Both the position numbers and the translations under genes were made by a program. 64,000 nucleotides of DNA, taken from assembly GCF_003865375.1 (NCBI RefSeq), contig NZ_RQVS01000003.1, forward strand, positions 154,800 to 218,799, written 5' to 3'. A model generated the notes under the pieces. The model did no database searches, had not been told where the DNA came from, and saw nothing but the letters and a program-made list of their open reading frames with translations. Positions 37,639-46,336 of this stretch are shown piece after piece; within the stretch, counting starts at the first letter, position 1; every line of letters begins with the position of its first letter. This DNA is from Gulosibacter macacae. GTDB taxonomy: Bacteria > Actinomycetota > Actinomycetes > Actinomycetales > Microbacteriaceae.

Positions 37639-39165
37639 CTAGATGAACTCGACGCCCTGGGCGAGCGGCAGCTCACCCGAGTAGTTGATCGTGTTCGTGG
37701 CCTGGCGCATGTAGATCTTCCACGAGTCGCTACCCGACTCGCGGCCGCCACCGGTCTCCTTCTCGCCGCCGAACGCACCGCCGATTTCGGCACCCGAGGT
37801 GCCAATGTTGACGTTCGAGATACCGCAGTCCGAACCGCTCGCCGAGAGGAAGCGCTCGGCCTCGGCCTGGTCCTGCGTGAAGATGGCCGACGAGAGACCC
37901 TGCGGCACCTCGTTGTTGAGCGCGATCGCATCCGCGAGCTCGTCGTAAGTGACGACGTAGAGGATGGGGGCGAAGGTCTCCTCGTGCATCACCTGCGATT
38001 GCGCGGGCATGCGCACGACCGCCGGCTGCACGTAGAACGCGTCGGCAGCCGCATCCTCGAGCACCCGCTCGCCACCGCAGACAACGGTGCCGCCCTGCTC
38101 GACGGCGTCACGCAGTGCCTGCTGCTGGGCGTCGAAGCTCGCACGGTTGATGAGCGGACCGACGAGCGTACCTTCGCTCGTCGGCGCCCCAATGGCGAGG
38201 GTGCCGTATGCCTTCGCGATGCGCTCGACGAGTTCATCAGCCACCGAGGTGTGCACGATGAGGCGGCGAAGGGTGGTGCAACGCTGGCCCGCGGTACCTG
38301 CGGCAGCGAAGACGATGCCACGCAGGGCCAGGTCGAGATCGGCCGAGGGGGCCACGATCGCGGCGTTGTTGCCACCGAGTTCGAGCAGTGCCCGACCGAA
38401 ACGCGCGGCAATGGTCGGCGCGATCTCGCGACCCATACGCACCGAACCGGTGGCCGAGACGAGGCGCACGCGGTCGTCTTCAACGATGGCGGCCGCTGCG
38501 TGACGGTCGGCGAGCACGAGCTGGTGCAGATCGGCGGGCGCGCCGACTTCTTCGACCGCGCGAGCGAGGAGCGCGTCGGTGGCGATTGCCGAGAGGCGCA
38601 CGGCCTCAGCCGGCTTCCACACGACCGTGTCACCGGCGATAAGCGCGAGCGCGGTGTTCCAGGCATACACGGCCACGGGGAAGTTGAACGCGGTGATGAT
38701 GCCGACGACCCCGAGCGGGTGCCAGGTCTCGGCGAGGCGGTGGCCGGGTCGCTCCGACGGCATGGTCTTGCCGTAGAGCTGGCGCGACTGGCCAACTGCG
38801 AGGTCGACGATGTCGATCATTTCCTGCACTTCACCGGCAGCTTCCGAAGGAATCTTGCCGGCCTCGGCGGTCACGATCACGGCGAGGTCCTGCTTGTACT
38901 CAACGAGCAGTTCGCCCCAGCGCTTCACGAGTGCGCCGCGCACCGGCGCCGGAACCTCGCGCCAGCCGCGGAAGGCGGCGTCGGCGCGACCAATGGCGGC
39001 ATCCACATCTTCGGCGGTGTTTGCGAAGGTCCCGGCGATCTGACCGCCAGTGATGGGGGTGTGCACGGCGACCGGGCCGGTCGTGGCCTCGGCGCTCACA
39101 CCGATGCGGTCAAGGGCCTCGCGCACATTGCGAGCGATCTCGTCAGTCGTGGGGAAGTTCGTCAT
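37639..39165 (-). CDS. amaB: L-aminoadipate-semialdehyde (1-piperideine-6-carboxylate) dehydrogenase, antiquitin type
   Basis: The 508-residue aldehyde dehydrogenase has catalytic Glu262 in LELGGNNA and Cys296 in TAGQRCTT. LGGNNA and the ITAFNFPVAVYAWN segment are marks of the ALDH7/antiquitin group, which oxidises 2-aminoadipate semialdehyde (in equilibrium with 1-piperideine-6-carboxylate) to 2-aminoadipate in lysine breakdown. It is the last gene of a three-gene minus-strand operon with HglS and an FAD oxidoreductase, which strongly supports that role. A GAAAGG site precedes the ATG. Confidence 0.88.
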   Translation of the reverse strand: MTNFPTTDEIARNVREALDRIGVSAEATTGPVAVHTPITGGQIAGTFANTAEDVDAAIGRADAAFRGWREVPAPVRGALVKRWGELLVEYKQDLAVIVTAEAGKIPSEAAGEVQEMIDIVDLAVGQSRQLYGKTMPSERPGHRLAETWHPLGVVGIITAFNFPVAVYAWNTALALIAGDTVVWKPAEAVRLSAIATDALLARAVEEVGAPADLHQLVLADRHAAAAIVEDDRVRLVSATGSVRMGREIAPTIAARFGRALLELGGNNAAIVAPSADLDLALRGIVFAAAGTAGQRCTTLRRLIVHTSVADELVERIAKAYGTLAIGAPTSEGTLVGPLINRASFDAQQQALRDAVEQGGTVVCGGERVLEDAAADAFYVQPAVVRMPAQSQVMHEETFAPILYVVTYDELADAIALNNEVPQGLSSAIFTQDQAEAERFLSASGSDCGISNVNIGTSGAEIGGAFGGEKETGGGRESGSDSWKIYMRQATNTINYSGELPLAQGVEFI

Positions 39166-39198
39166 GGATTTACCTTTCGTGGTGGTCGAGTTGCGCGC

Positions 39199-40620
39199 TT
39201 AGGCGTCGGTGCCGTCGGCGTTGTCGGTGCGGATGCGCATGCGGAGTTCCGCTTCGAGCGCGTCGAGCGAGGCTTGCTGCTGTTCGGCGTAGAGGGAGGT
39301 CGGGTCAGCGATGCGGATGCCGATGACCTCGGAGAGACGGTCGATGTCGTAGGGAGTGCCGAGCTGTTCGTCATCGCGCGAGCCCTCACCGCGAAGGTTC
39401 GACTGGAAGATGCCTGCCGCCGAGCGGGGCAGGAAGTCTTCGTAGACGATCGGCTCGGCGACGATGACGCCGGCTTCGAGCAGCTCGCGCAGGCTCGCGG
39501 TTTCGGTGAGCGGCACGACGCCATCACCGCGGCGGAAGGTGAAGAAGCACAGGCCCTGCGCCGCAAGTTCGAGCTCAGTCGAGGGCAGCGACTCGCGCCA
39601 GACATCGAGGGCAACCTCAACACGAGTGCGGTCGGGCTGCTCTTCGTGACGTCGACGGTCAACTTCGGCGACGAGCTGGTCGTAGAGGTCGCGGCCCTTG
39701 GCGGTGAGCGCGATGCCGCGCTGTTCCACCTCACCGAACCGCACCCGCAGGGTGCCTTCGCGCACCTCCCCGTCGGGGTAGCGGAACATGCGGTGCTCAT
39801 CGAGCGCGCGGAACGAGGTCTGTCGCAGCAGCACATCCGGTCCCTCCCAATCGGGCGGGCCCTGAATCTCGTCGATCATGGTGATGCCGCGATCGGTCAT
39901 CCGCTTGTAGAGGTCGTCAATGTCGAGCACGCGCGGTGTGAGGTGGTTGATGTGGGTCGCCGGGACGCCGCCAATATCGGCAGCCACCGACGAGATCGCC
40001 TCGAGGTGGTGGTACCACTCGTGGTCGATCGGTTCGTCAGAGAGCTCGAACGACGCGGTGGCGAGATCGAGGAAGCGGTCCGCATCCTCGCGCTCGAGAC
40101 CGCCCTGCTGCGCCGAGCGGTCGGCGAGGGCGAGGAGTTCTTCTCCGAACAGCTCGCGCGAGCCGATGAACTCTTCGAGTCGTGCCTGAGTCGGTTCGTC
40201 GAAGAAGCGACGGTCATCGTGCGCGAGCATCGAAGTGAACACGCGGAAGGGGTTCTTCGCGAGCTCGTCGGCCGCGATCGGGCGGAATGCGGTCGAAACC
40301 ACCGGCACCGAGCTGCGCGAGGCGTCGCGAAGGTCGTAGAACCCGACCGGATGCATCCCGAAGCCGGCGAAGACACGGCCGACCTGTGCGAGTTCTCGAG
40401 CCGAGCCGACGCGAATGGCACCGTGGCGCTCGGCGGTGACGCGGTCGATGCTGCCGAGGCGTTCGGCGTCAGCGCCATTGCGGGCAATGAAGGCTTCGTT
40501 CACCTCGCGCGACACGTCGACGAGCGTGTTGTAGGCGGGTACTTCGGCGCCGTAGAGCTCGGCGAGGCGCACGGCGAACTCGGCGCGAAGTTCCCAGAGG
40601 GGAGTGAGGGTGCTGGACAT
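39199..40620 (-). CDS. hglS: 2-oxoadipate dioxygenase/decarboxylase (DUF1338, HglS/YdcJ family)
   Basis: The 473-residue protein matches DUF1338, shown in Pseudomonas putida to be HglS, an Fe(II) enzyme converting 2-oxoadipate to D-2-hydroxyglutarate in lysine catabolism. The metal-ligand regions are visible: His66 with Arg70 (ERHGAIR), His223/His226 (ATHINHLTPR) and Glu297/Glu299 (FGEVEQRG). The known enzyme uses one His from the first, one from the second and one Glu. It lies 33 bases upstream of the AmaB gene and 41 bases downstream of the FAD enzyme gene, consistent with one pathway operon. AGGAG precedes the ATG. Confidence 0.87.
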   Translation of the reverse strand: MSSTLTPLWELRAEFAVRLAELYGAEVPAYNTLVDVSREVNEAFIARNGADAERLGSIDRVTAERHGAIRVGSARELAQVGRVFAGFGMHPVGFYDLRDASRSSVPVVSTAFRPIAADELAKNPFRVFTSMLAHDDRRFFDEPTQARLEEFIGSRELFGEELLALADRSAQQGGLEREDADRFLDLATASFELSDEPIDHEWYHHLEAISSVAADIGGVPATHINHLTPRVLDIDDLYKRMTDRGITMIDEIQGPPDWEGPDVLLRQTSFRALDEHRMFRYPDGEVREGTLRVRFGEVEQRGIALTAKGRDLYDQLVAEVDRRRHEEQPDRTRVEVALDVWRESLPSTELELAAQGLCFFTFRRGDGVVPLTETASLRELLEAGVIVAEPIVYEDFLPRSAAGIFQSNLRGEGSRDDEQLGTPYDIDRLSEVIGIRIADPTSLYAEQQQASLDALEAELRMRIRTDNADGTDA

Positions 40621-40661
40621 GAAAGGTGCTCCTAGGGCGTCGTTGGCGTTCGGAAGATCGG

Positions 40662-41858
40662 CTAGATGATGTGGAGTTCGGCGAGTCGTGCCTCTTCACC
40701 CGCGAATCGGCCGGCGCTGAACGAGCTCGGGTCGAGGAACGACTCGCGTTCGAGATAGATGTCGCGAATGAGTTCACCGACGGCGGGGCCCTGCAAGAAG
40801 CCGTGACCCGAGAAACCGGTGGCATAGAGGATGCGCGGATCGCGCGGATCGCGGCCGATCATCGCGTTGTGGTCGGGGGTGTTTTCGTAGAGGCCTGCCC
40901 AGCCCGCTTCGAGCGGCTGGTGCGCGAGCGTCGGCGCGATGATCTCGGCGGCCGCATTGAACTCATCCACCCAGTTGTAGGAGAAGCTGCGCTGGAAGCC
41001 GGGCTGTTCTTCGTTTGAGATGCCGAGCAGCATCCCGTTGCGGTGGTTGTGGAAGTAGAGCGTCGTCGACAGATCGAGCGTGAACGGCACAATCGGATGC
41101 GGTCCCGCAGCTTGCGGGGTAAAGCCAATTTGCCGGCGCACGGGTTCGATGGGCAGGTGCACGCCGACCATTTCGCCGAGGCGGGTTGACCAGGCGCCAG
41201 CGGCGATCACGATGTGCGCAGCCCGGCAGGTGCCGCGGTTCGTGTGCACGTTGACACTGTCGGCGTCTGCTTCCAGTCCCACGACCTCAGTGTGTTCGAG
41301 GACGCGCACACCGAGTTCGGTTGCCGCCTGCGCGTACACGGCCACGACCTTCGACGGCTGGGCGTAGCCGTCGCGCGGTGAGAACGAGCCGCCGACCAGC
41401 GCATCCGCGTTGAGGAAGGGGTTGAGTTCGAACGCCTCGCTCGGCGAAATCATGCGGCTATTGCAGCCGAGCGAGTTCTGCACGCGAGTCGACGACTCGA
41501 CGGCGGCGAGTTCGGAATCGGTGCGGCAGAGGAAGAGGTAGCCGACTTGCTTGAGGCCGATGTCGTGGCCCTCTTGCGTGAGGCGTTCGAAGGTGTCGAG
41601 GCTGCGGCGACCGAGCACGATGTTGCCGGGGTCGGAGAATGTGGCACGCACGCCACCAAGGGGCTTCGCAGAGGAGCCCGAGCCCAGTTCGTCACGTTCG
41701 ATGACGACGACGTTCTTGACGCCGGCGGCAGCGAGCTCGTAGGCGGCGCAGATGCCCATGATGCCGCCGCCAATGATGACGACTTCGGCCTCGGCGGGGA
41801 GCGGGGTGGCGATTTCAGGCTGAAGTGGGACGCAATTGTCCAAGTACTCGTACTTCAT
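40662..41858 (-). CDS. FAD-dependent oxidoreductase, candidate L-pipecolate oxidase (AmaA-like)
   Basis: The 398-residue DAO-family protein has the dinucleotide motif IIGGGIMGICAAYELAAAG (about residues 27-45) and a sarcosine-oxidase-beta-like layout ending in GWAGLYENTPDHNAMIG and GFSGHGFLQGPAVGE. Members oxidise secondary amines such as sarcosine, proline or pipecolate. Being first in an operon with AmaB and HglS, L-pipecolate to 1-piperideine-6-carboxylate is the most likely reaction, but other amines are possible. The gene diverges from a LysR regulator that probably controls it. Confidence 0.82.
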   Translation of the reverse strand: MKYEYLDNCVPLQPEIATPLPAEAEVVIIGGGIMGICAAYELAAAGVKNVVVIERDELGSGSSAKPLGGVRATFSDPGNIVLGRRSLDTFERLTQEGHDIGLKQVGYLFLCRTDSELAAVESSTRVQNSLGCNSRMISPSEAFELNPFLNADALVGGSFSPRDGYAQPSKVVAVYAQAATELGVRVLEHTEVVGLEADADSVNVHTNRGTCRAAHIVIAAGAWSTRLGEMVGVHLPIEPVRRQIGFTPQAAGPHPIVPFTLDLSTTLYFHNHRNGMLLGISNEEQPGFQRSFSYNWVDEFNAAAEIIAPTLAHQPLEAGWAGLYENTPDHNAMIGRDPRDPRILYATGFSGHGFLQGPAVGELIRDIYLERESFLDPSSFSAGRFAGEEARLAELHII

Positions 41859-41926
41859 GCGGGAGGCCTCTCGAAAACTCGGTGGCCGCGACGTTGCGGC
41901 CTCGATAGATCGTCCCGAAGCCGATG

Positions 41927-41940
41927 CTTGAGCACAAGCG
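41927..41940. promoter_or_regulatory. Candidate LysR operator in the divergent amaA-like/lysR promoter
   Basis: GCTTG-AGCA-CAAGC is an inverted repeat of the T-N11-A kind. TTGAGCACAAG inside it recurs (inverted, with CAA in common) at 33007. It lies 34 bases before the regulator's start codon, where binding would affect both promoters. Confidence 0.5.
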
Positions 41941-41961
41941 AGAGATATTGAGTAAATCGTT

Positions 41962-41967
41962 TAGTCT
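41962..41967 (+). promoter_or_regulatory. Leaderless -10 element (TAGTCT) of the LysR gene
   Basis: TAGTCT ends 6 bases before the ATG at 41974. Confidence 0.5.
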
Positions 41968-41973
41968 GGCTAA

Positions 41974-42876
41974 ATGAAGTGGACTCTCGACCAGCTCCGC
42001 ACCTTTCTCGCCGTGGCCGAAGCTGGCAGCATGACGGCCGCTGCGCAGGCGCTTGGCTACACCACTGGCGCGATCTCGCAGCAAATGCAGGCGCTCGGAC
42101 AGGCCTGCGGGGTGCCGCTATTTGTACGTGACGGCCGGGCCATCGAACTCAGTGATTCGGGGCGCACATTGCTCTCGCATGCGCGGCGATTGCTTGAGGC
42201 TGAACGGCTCGCCTCGATCGCGCTATCAGGACCACTGAGCGGGCAACAATTGCGAGTCGACCTTGGTGTGTTTGGCTCGGCGGCGGTTGCTGCGATCTTG
42301 CCGACGACGCGTCGCCTTGCCGAGCAGATGCCGAACGTCACCCTTCACGCCCACGAGGTTGACGTGGAGCGTATGCCCGAGGCGGTGGCGGCGCGTGAAA
42401 TCGATCTCGCACTCGGTGTTGCCTACCCGGCTGCGCCGACCGCGCTGCCGCAGGGGGTCACGACCGTGCCGCTGCGACGTGAGCCGTTTCGCATTGTGCT
42501 CACGCCATCGCTCGAGCCCCTCCGCAAAAGCGAGAATGTGGTTGAGGTAGCGAATGCGACCGGCTGGATTCTGCCGCCAGGCTCGTCGGAATTCGGGCGT
42601 GCGACCCGGCTCGCCTGCGCTGCGGCTGGTATCGAGCCTAATATCGCCCACCTGGTCACCGACACGGCCGTATCGATTGCCATGGCAGAAAGTGGGCTCG
42701 GGGTGACACTCGCAACGCCGCTCATGCTCCGCATGTATCCCCGTGAAGTGGTCACGGCGACGTTGCCGGGGGAGTCGGTGCGTGACGTCGTCGCGATCGT
42801 GCGACGCGGATCGCTCGAGCGGGAGAGTGTGCGCGGAGTGCTTGACGTGCTGACGGAGGTGTTTGCGGGTCGCTAA
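41974..42876 (+). CDS. LysR-family transcription regulator
   Basis: The intact 300-residue LysR protein has an N-terminal winged helix-turn-helix (about residues 4-62; GSMTAAAQALGYTTGAISQQ) and a two-lobed effector domain. It is divergent from the amaA-like/hglS/amaB operon with 115 bases between starts, the usual arrangement for a regulator of the adjacent operon. The effector is unknown; a lysine-pathway intermediate such as pipecolate or 2-aminoadipate is a reasonable guess. It resembles the split LysR at 32011-32967 in its DNA-binding domain (QLGYT/ALGYT, SQQ). Confidence 0.88.
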   Translation: MKWTLDQLRTFLAVAEAGSMTAAAQALGYTTGAISQQMQALGQACGVPLFVRDGRAIELSDSGRTLLSHARRLLEAERLASIALSGPLSGQQLRVDLGVFGSAAVAAILPTTRRLAEQMPNVTLHAHEVDVERMPEAVAAREIDLALGVAYPAAPTALPQGVTTVPLRREPFRIVLTPSLEPLRKSENVVEVANATGWILPPGSSEFGRATRLACAAAGIEPNIAHLVTDTAVSIAMAESGLGVTLATPLMLRMYPREVVTATLPGESVRDVVAIVRRGSLERESVRGVLDVLTEVFAGR

Positions 42877-42902
42877 GTGCTGCGGTTCGAGCTCCTCAGC
42901 AC
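42877..42902 (+). terminator. Small hairpin after the LysR gene
   Basis: GTGCTG and CAGCAC are complementary around a 14-nt loop directly after the stop codon. It is weak and may be another member of the GTGCTGAGG repeats. Confidence 0.35.
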
Positions 42903-42944
42903 ACTGCGTCGATTGCCACAGCGCGCTCGGGTCACCGTGACGCC

Positions 42945-42950
42945 TACGAT
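42945..42950 (+). promoter_or_regulatory. Leaderless -10 element (TACGAT) of dapF
   Basis: TACGAT ends 7 bases before the ATG at 42958; the earlier in-frame GTG at 42877 lacks such a site. Confidence 0.55.
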
Positions 42951-42957
42951 TGACCCC

Positions 42958-43839
42958 ATGCGTCTCGCTTTCACGAAGACCCAGGCCACCGGCAACGATT
43001 TCGTCGTCATCGCCGACCCTGACGGTGCCATTGACCTTGCGCCTGAGCACATCCGACAGCTCAGCGATCGGCACTTTGGTGTGGGTGGCGACGGGGTCAT
43101 TCGTGCAGTGCGCAGCAAACACCTCGAACTCGGTCGCGACCTGCTCGAGATCGACCCGAGCGCCGAGTGGTTCATGGACTACACGAACGCCGACGGCTCG
43201 GTGGCTGAGATGTGCGGTAACGGTGTTCGCGCCTACGCCCACTTCTTGCTCGAACGAGGTTTCACCGACTTCGACGCCGACGGGATGCTCGCCATCGGTA
43301 CCCGCGCGGGTATCAAGCTCGTGACGCGGCATGAACTTGGCTATGAGGTCGATCTTGGGCGCTGGCGGCTCGCCGGAGGTGAACCGCTCGTGCACGCGGA
43401 CGGTATTGAAGTCGCGCGACCAGGGCTCGGCCTCGACCTTGGCAATCCCCACGTCGTGGTGGCACTCGCAAGTGCCGAAGAGCTCGAAGATTTGGAGCTT
43501 TTCTCTCAGCCCGCCCTCGATCCGGTGCCTCCGGCGGGCGCCAATGTCGAGTTTGTCGTGCCGCTCGACCCGATGGTCGAGAGCGGTGTAGGGAACGTCC
43601 GTATGCGTGTTTACGAACGCGGCGTTGGCGAAACGCTTTCGTGCGGCACCGGCGTCGCTGCCACGGCGCTCGCGGTGCGGCATTGGGCCGGAGTCGGCGC
43701 GCCGAATGTCTGGCGCGTCGAAGTTCCCGGGGGAGTGCTTGGCGTGCGCATGTTGCACGGTGAAGACGGTGAGCATGTGCTCCTCAGCGGTCCGGCCTCA
43801 CTCGTATTCGACGGCGAATTCGATTTCACGACCGGATAG
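42958..43839 (+). CDS. dapF: Diaminopimelate epimerase
   Basis: The 293-residue enzyme converts LL- to meso-diaminopimelate for lysine and peptidoglycan. Both catalytic Cys are in place: [11 protein letters not shown] and [14 protein letters not shown], along with ATGNDFVV near the N-terminus. The start follows a leaderless -10 box. It belongs to the conserved miaB-miaA-dapF-hflX-lexA backbone, here with accessory blocks inserted on both sides. Confidence 0.95.
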   Translation: MRLAFTKTQATGNDFVVIADPDGAIDLAPEHIRQLSDRHFGVGGDGVIRAVRSKHLELGRDLLEIDPSAEWFMDYTNADGSVAEMCGNGVRAYAHFLLERGFTDFDADGMLAIGTRAGIKLVTRHELGYEVDLGRWRLAGGEPLVHADGIEVARPGLGLDLGNPHVVVALASAEELEDLELFSQPALDPVPPAGANVEFVVPLDPMVESGVGNVRMRVYERGVGETLSCGTGVAATALAVRHWAGVGAPNVWRVEVPGGVLGVRMLHGEDGEHVLLSGPASLVFDGEFDFTTG

Positions 43840-43844
43840 TCGGT

Positions 43845-43883
43845 CTACTTCGGTAGTGAAGTAGAAAACCACAAAAATTGTGG
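43845..43883. promoter_or_regulatory. Two adjacent palindromes upstream of the polyamine-type ABC operon
   Basis: CTACTTC-N6-GAAGTAG (43845-43864) and CCACAA-AAA-TTGTGG (43869-43883) lie 4 bases apart, just after dapF and 87 bases before the potA-like start. The first may be the dapF terminator, the second an operator. A -10-like CATAAT is at 43924-43929. Confidence 0.45.
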
Positions 43884-43970
43884 AAATCGTCGCGTTGTGC
43901 CGTCCCTCTAAACGAACGTCATGCATAATGGAGTTCCCCTTGCAATGAAGCAATCGGAAGGACTCCATCC

Positions 43971-45152
43971 ATGAGCCCATCTGCCAGCCACGCGGCCCCG
44001 CCGTCGGATTCAGCCGACACGGGCTCAGTTCGACTGCGCAATATCACTAAGCGATTCGGCGACCATGTTGCGGTCAATGATCTTTCGCTCGATATTCACT
44101 CGGGCGAGTTTCTCTCGCTCTTGGGCCCATCTGGATGCGGTAAGACCACGACCCTGCGCATGATCGCGGGATTTGACGACCCAGACTCTGGATCTATCGA
44201 ACTTGCTGGCAAGAATGTTGTTGGCTTGCCCGCCTATAAGCGGAATACCAATACCGTGTTCCAGCAATACGCGCTCTTTCCGCATATGACCGTCGCCGAG
44301 AATGTCGCCTACGGATTGCAACAGCGAAAGACTCCGCGCAGCGAAATCCGCGACAAGGTCTCAGAAGCGCTCGACATGGTGCAAATGCGCACATTCGCTG
44401 ACCGCAAGCCCAATTTGCTTTCTGGTGGTCAGCAGCAGCGCGTGGCACTGGCTCGCGCCCTCGTCAACCGCCCGGCGGTGCTCCTCCTCGACGAGCCGCT
44501 CGGCGCCCTCGACCGCAAGCTCCGCGAAGAGATGCAGATCGAGCTCAAGCTCCTGCAACAGCAACTCGGTACGACGTTCGTCTTCGTTACCCACGATCAG
44601 GGTGAGGCACTTTCGATGAGCGACCGCATCGCGATCATGCGTGATGGCAAGATCGAGCAGCTCGACGATCCCGACACGATCTACGACTCCCCGGCGAGTG
44701 CCTACGTCGCCGCCTTCATCGGCCAACAGAACTTCTTTGAGGGCGTGCTCGAATCAGCAGATGAGATGCGTGCCGATGGCTTTGGCCTCGCCGCAACCCG
44801 GCCCATCGCGTTGCGTGCGGGCACCAGGGTCCGCGGTGCCGTGCGCCCCGAATTCGTGCGCATCGAACCAACGCAGGGCACCGCATCCAGCGATGTCAAT
44901 CGCGTCGAAGGCGAACTCGTCGGCATCGCGCACCAGGGCGAGTCGATGCAATTCCTCGTCGAGATCCCCGGCGGCCGAACCATTTCGTCCCGCCGACCCG
45001 TAGCCGACCGAGCCGGCCTTCAACTCGGTGACCGCATCACCGCATCCTGGGCGCCCGAAGACGTGCGCCTCTTCGCCGAAGACGAGGGCCCCGCCGATCT
45101 GCACCGCGCCGTCGACGAGAACCTCACCACCACTGAAATCTCGAGCATCTAA
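43971..45152 (+). CDS. potA: Spermidine/putrescine-type ABC transporter, ATP-binding protein
   Basis: The 393-residue ATPase has Walker A GPSGCGKTT, signature LLSGGQQQRVALARAL, Walker B LLLDEPLGALD, and a C-terminal TOBE domain (about residues 280-370). This PotA/FbpC/MalK-like length with TOBE domain is typical of polyamine importers. It heads a tight four-gene operon (ATPase, binding protein, two permeases). GGAAGGA precedes the ATG. Polyamine specificity is inferred from the binding protein and permease families. Confidence 0.9.
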   Translation: MSPSASHAAPPSDSADTGSVRLRNITKRFGDHVAVNDLSLDIHSGEFLSLLGPSGCGKTTTLRMIAGFDDPDSGSIELAGKNVVGLPAYKRNTNTVFQQYALFPHMTVAENVAYGLQQRKTPRSEIRDKVSEALDMVQMRTFADRKPNLLSGGQQQRVALARALVNRPAVLLLDEPLGALDRKLREEMQIELKLLQQQLGTTFVFVTHDQGEALSMSDRIAIMRDGKIEQLDDPDTIYDSPASAYVAAFIGQQNFFEGVLESADEMRADGFGLAATRPIALRAGTRVRGAVRPEFVRIEPTQGTASSDVNRVEGELVGIAHQGESMQFLVEIPGGRTISSRRPVADRAGLQLGDRITASWAPEDVRLFAEDEGPADLHRAVDENLTTTEISSI

Positions 45153-45163
45153 GGACTGGAACG

Positions 45164-46336
45164 ATGAACACGCCTGACCCCATCCGCATCCTCGCCAGCG
45201 CCGAAGCCGCCCCGCGTATTCGCGCCGCGCTCTCACGTCGTGCCTTCCTCGGAGCGCTCGGCGCCTTCGGTACCGCAGGCGCGCTCGCCGCCTGCGCCGC
45301 ACCGGGTGGTGGCTCGAATGCCGGTGACGGCACGATCGAAGACACGCTCGCCATGTACACCTGGGGCGACTATGACTCGCCAGATGTGCTCGAGCAATTC
45401 CAGGCCGACAACAGCGTGCGCATGACCGTTGACTCGTTCGGATCGAACGAAGAGCTCATCGCGAAGCTGACCAGTTCGCGCGGTACGAGTGGCTACGACA
45501 TCGTCGTACCGACCGGCGTCTACATCGCCGAGATGGTGAACGCGGGCCTCCTCGAAAAGCTCAACCTCGACCTCATCCCGAATATTCAGCACGTGTCGCC
45601 GGAGTTCCTCAAGCAGCCCTGGGACCCGAACAACGAATACTCGATCTGTAAGTCGTGGGGCACGACCGGCTTCGTCTACGACAAGCAAGCCATCGGCCGC
45701 GAACTCAAGACCTGGGACGACTTCTTCGACGCTGCCATGAACGAAGCGTCGGGCAAGACGAGCATGCTCGATGACCCGCAGGGCATCATCGGTTGCTACT
45801 TCTGGTCAAAGGGTTACAGCACGAACGACAACAACGCCGCGCACTTCGACGAGGCCGAGACCTTCCTCGTCGAGCAACTCGCGCCGCACATCTCGACATT
45901 CGACTCCTACCCGGGTTCGGGCGGCATCGTGCAGGGCACCCAGATGCTCTTCCAGGCGTGGAACAACGATGCGCGCCTGGGCATCATGGAAAGTGGCGAC
46001 CCCGAGCGCTGGGCCTGGTCGGGTGGTGGCCCCGAGAGCGAACTCTGGATGGACAACTGGGCGATTGCCGCCGGTGCGAAGAGCCCGAACGCTGCCCACG
46101 CCTTCATCAACTTCGTGCTTGACCCCGAGATCGCCTTCCAACAGATGGAATATGTCGGGAGCGACACCGGTGCCATCGGGCAGCGTGAGCTCGCCGAAGA
46201 AGCTGGTGTCGAATACCCCGACATGATCTTCTTCTCAGCCGAGCAGGTCGCCAACCTCAAGCCCGTTGAGGTGACCGAAAGCCAGGATCGCTTCGTCGAC
46301 ATCTGGAACAAGATGAAGGCCCGGGCCGCCCAATGA
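45164..46336 (+). CDS. potD: Polyamine-type ABC transporter, substrate-binding lipoprotein
   Basis: The 390-residue protein carries a twin-arginine signal (SRRAFLGALGAFG, about residues 25-37) joined to a lipobox (ALAAC), so it is exported folded and lipid-anchored. The mature domain is PotD/PotF-like (YTWGDYDSPDVLEQF, WGTTGFVYDK, MDNWAIAAGAKSPN). Putrescine, spermidine or a related amine is the probable ligand. It lies 11 bases after the ATPase gene and its stop overlaps the permease start (ATGA). Confidence 0.9.
   Translation: MNTPDPIRILASAEAAPRIRAALSRRAFLGALGAFGTAGALAACAAPGGGSNAGDGTIEDTLAMYTWGDYDSPDVLEQFQADNSVRMTVDSFGSNEELIAKLTSSRGTSGYDIVVPTGVYIAEMVNAGLLEKLNLDLIPNIQHVSPEFLKQPWDPNNEYSICKSWGTTGFVYDKQAIGRELKTWDDFFDAAMNEASGKTSMLDDPQGIIGCYFWSKGYSTNDNNAAHFDEAETFLVEQLAPHISTFDSYPGSGGIVQGTQMLFQAWNNDARLGIMESGDPERWAWSGGGPESELWMDNWAIAAGAKSPNAAHAFINFVLDPEIAFQQMEYVGSDTGAIGQRELAEEAGVEYPDMIFFSAEQVANLKPVEVTESQDRFVDIWNKMKARAAQ

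Noticed and set aside
37627-40635. A 1002-codon open frame on the plus strand
   Set aside because: It is exactly antisense to the AmaB and HglS genes, has low-complexity Gly/Arg/His composition and no family features; GC-rich codon use keeps the opposite frame open.
29685-42957. Integrative element or genomic island with attachment sites
   Set aside because: No integrase, transposase, tRNA gene or flanking direct repeats were seen, so only accessory gene content is claimed.
42226-43776. A 516-codon open frame on the minus strand
   Set aside because: Antisense to the LysR gene and dapF; both sense genes have complete catalytic or DNA-binding motifs.
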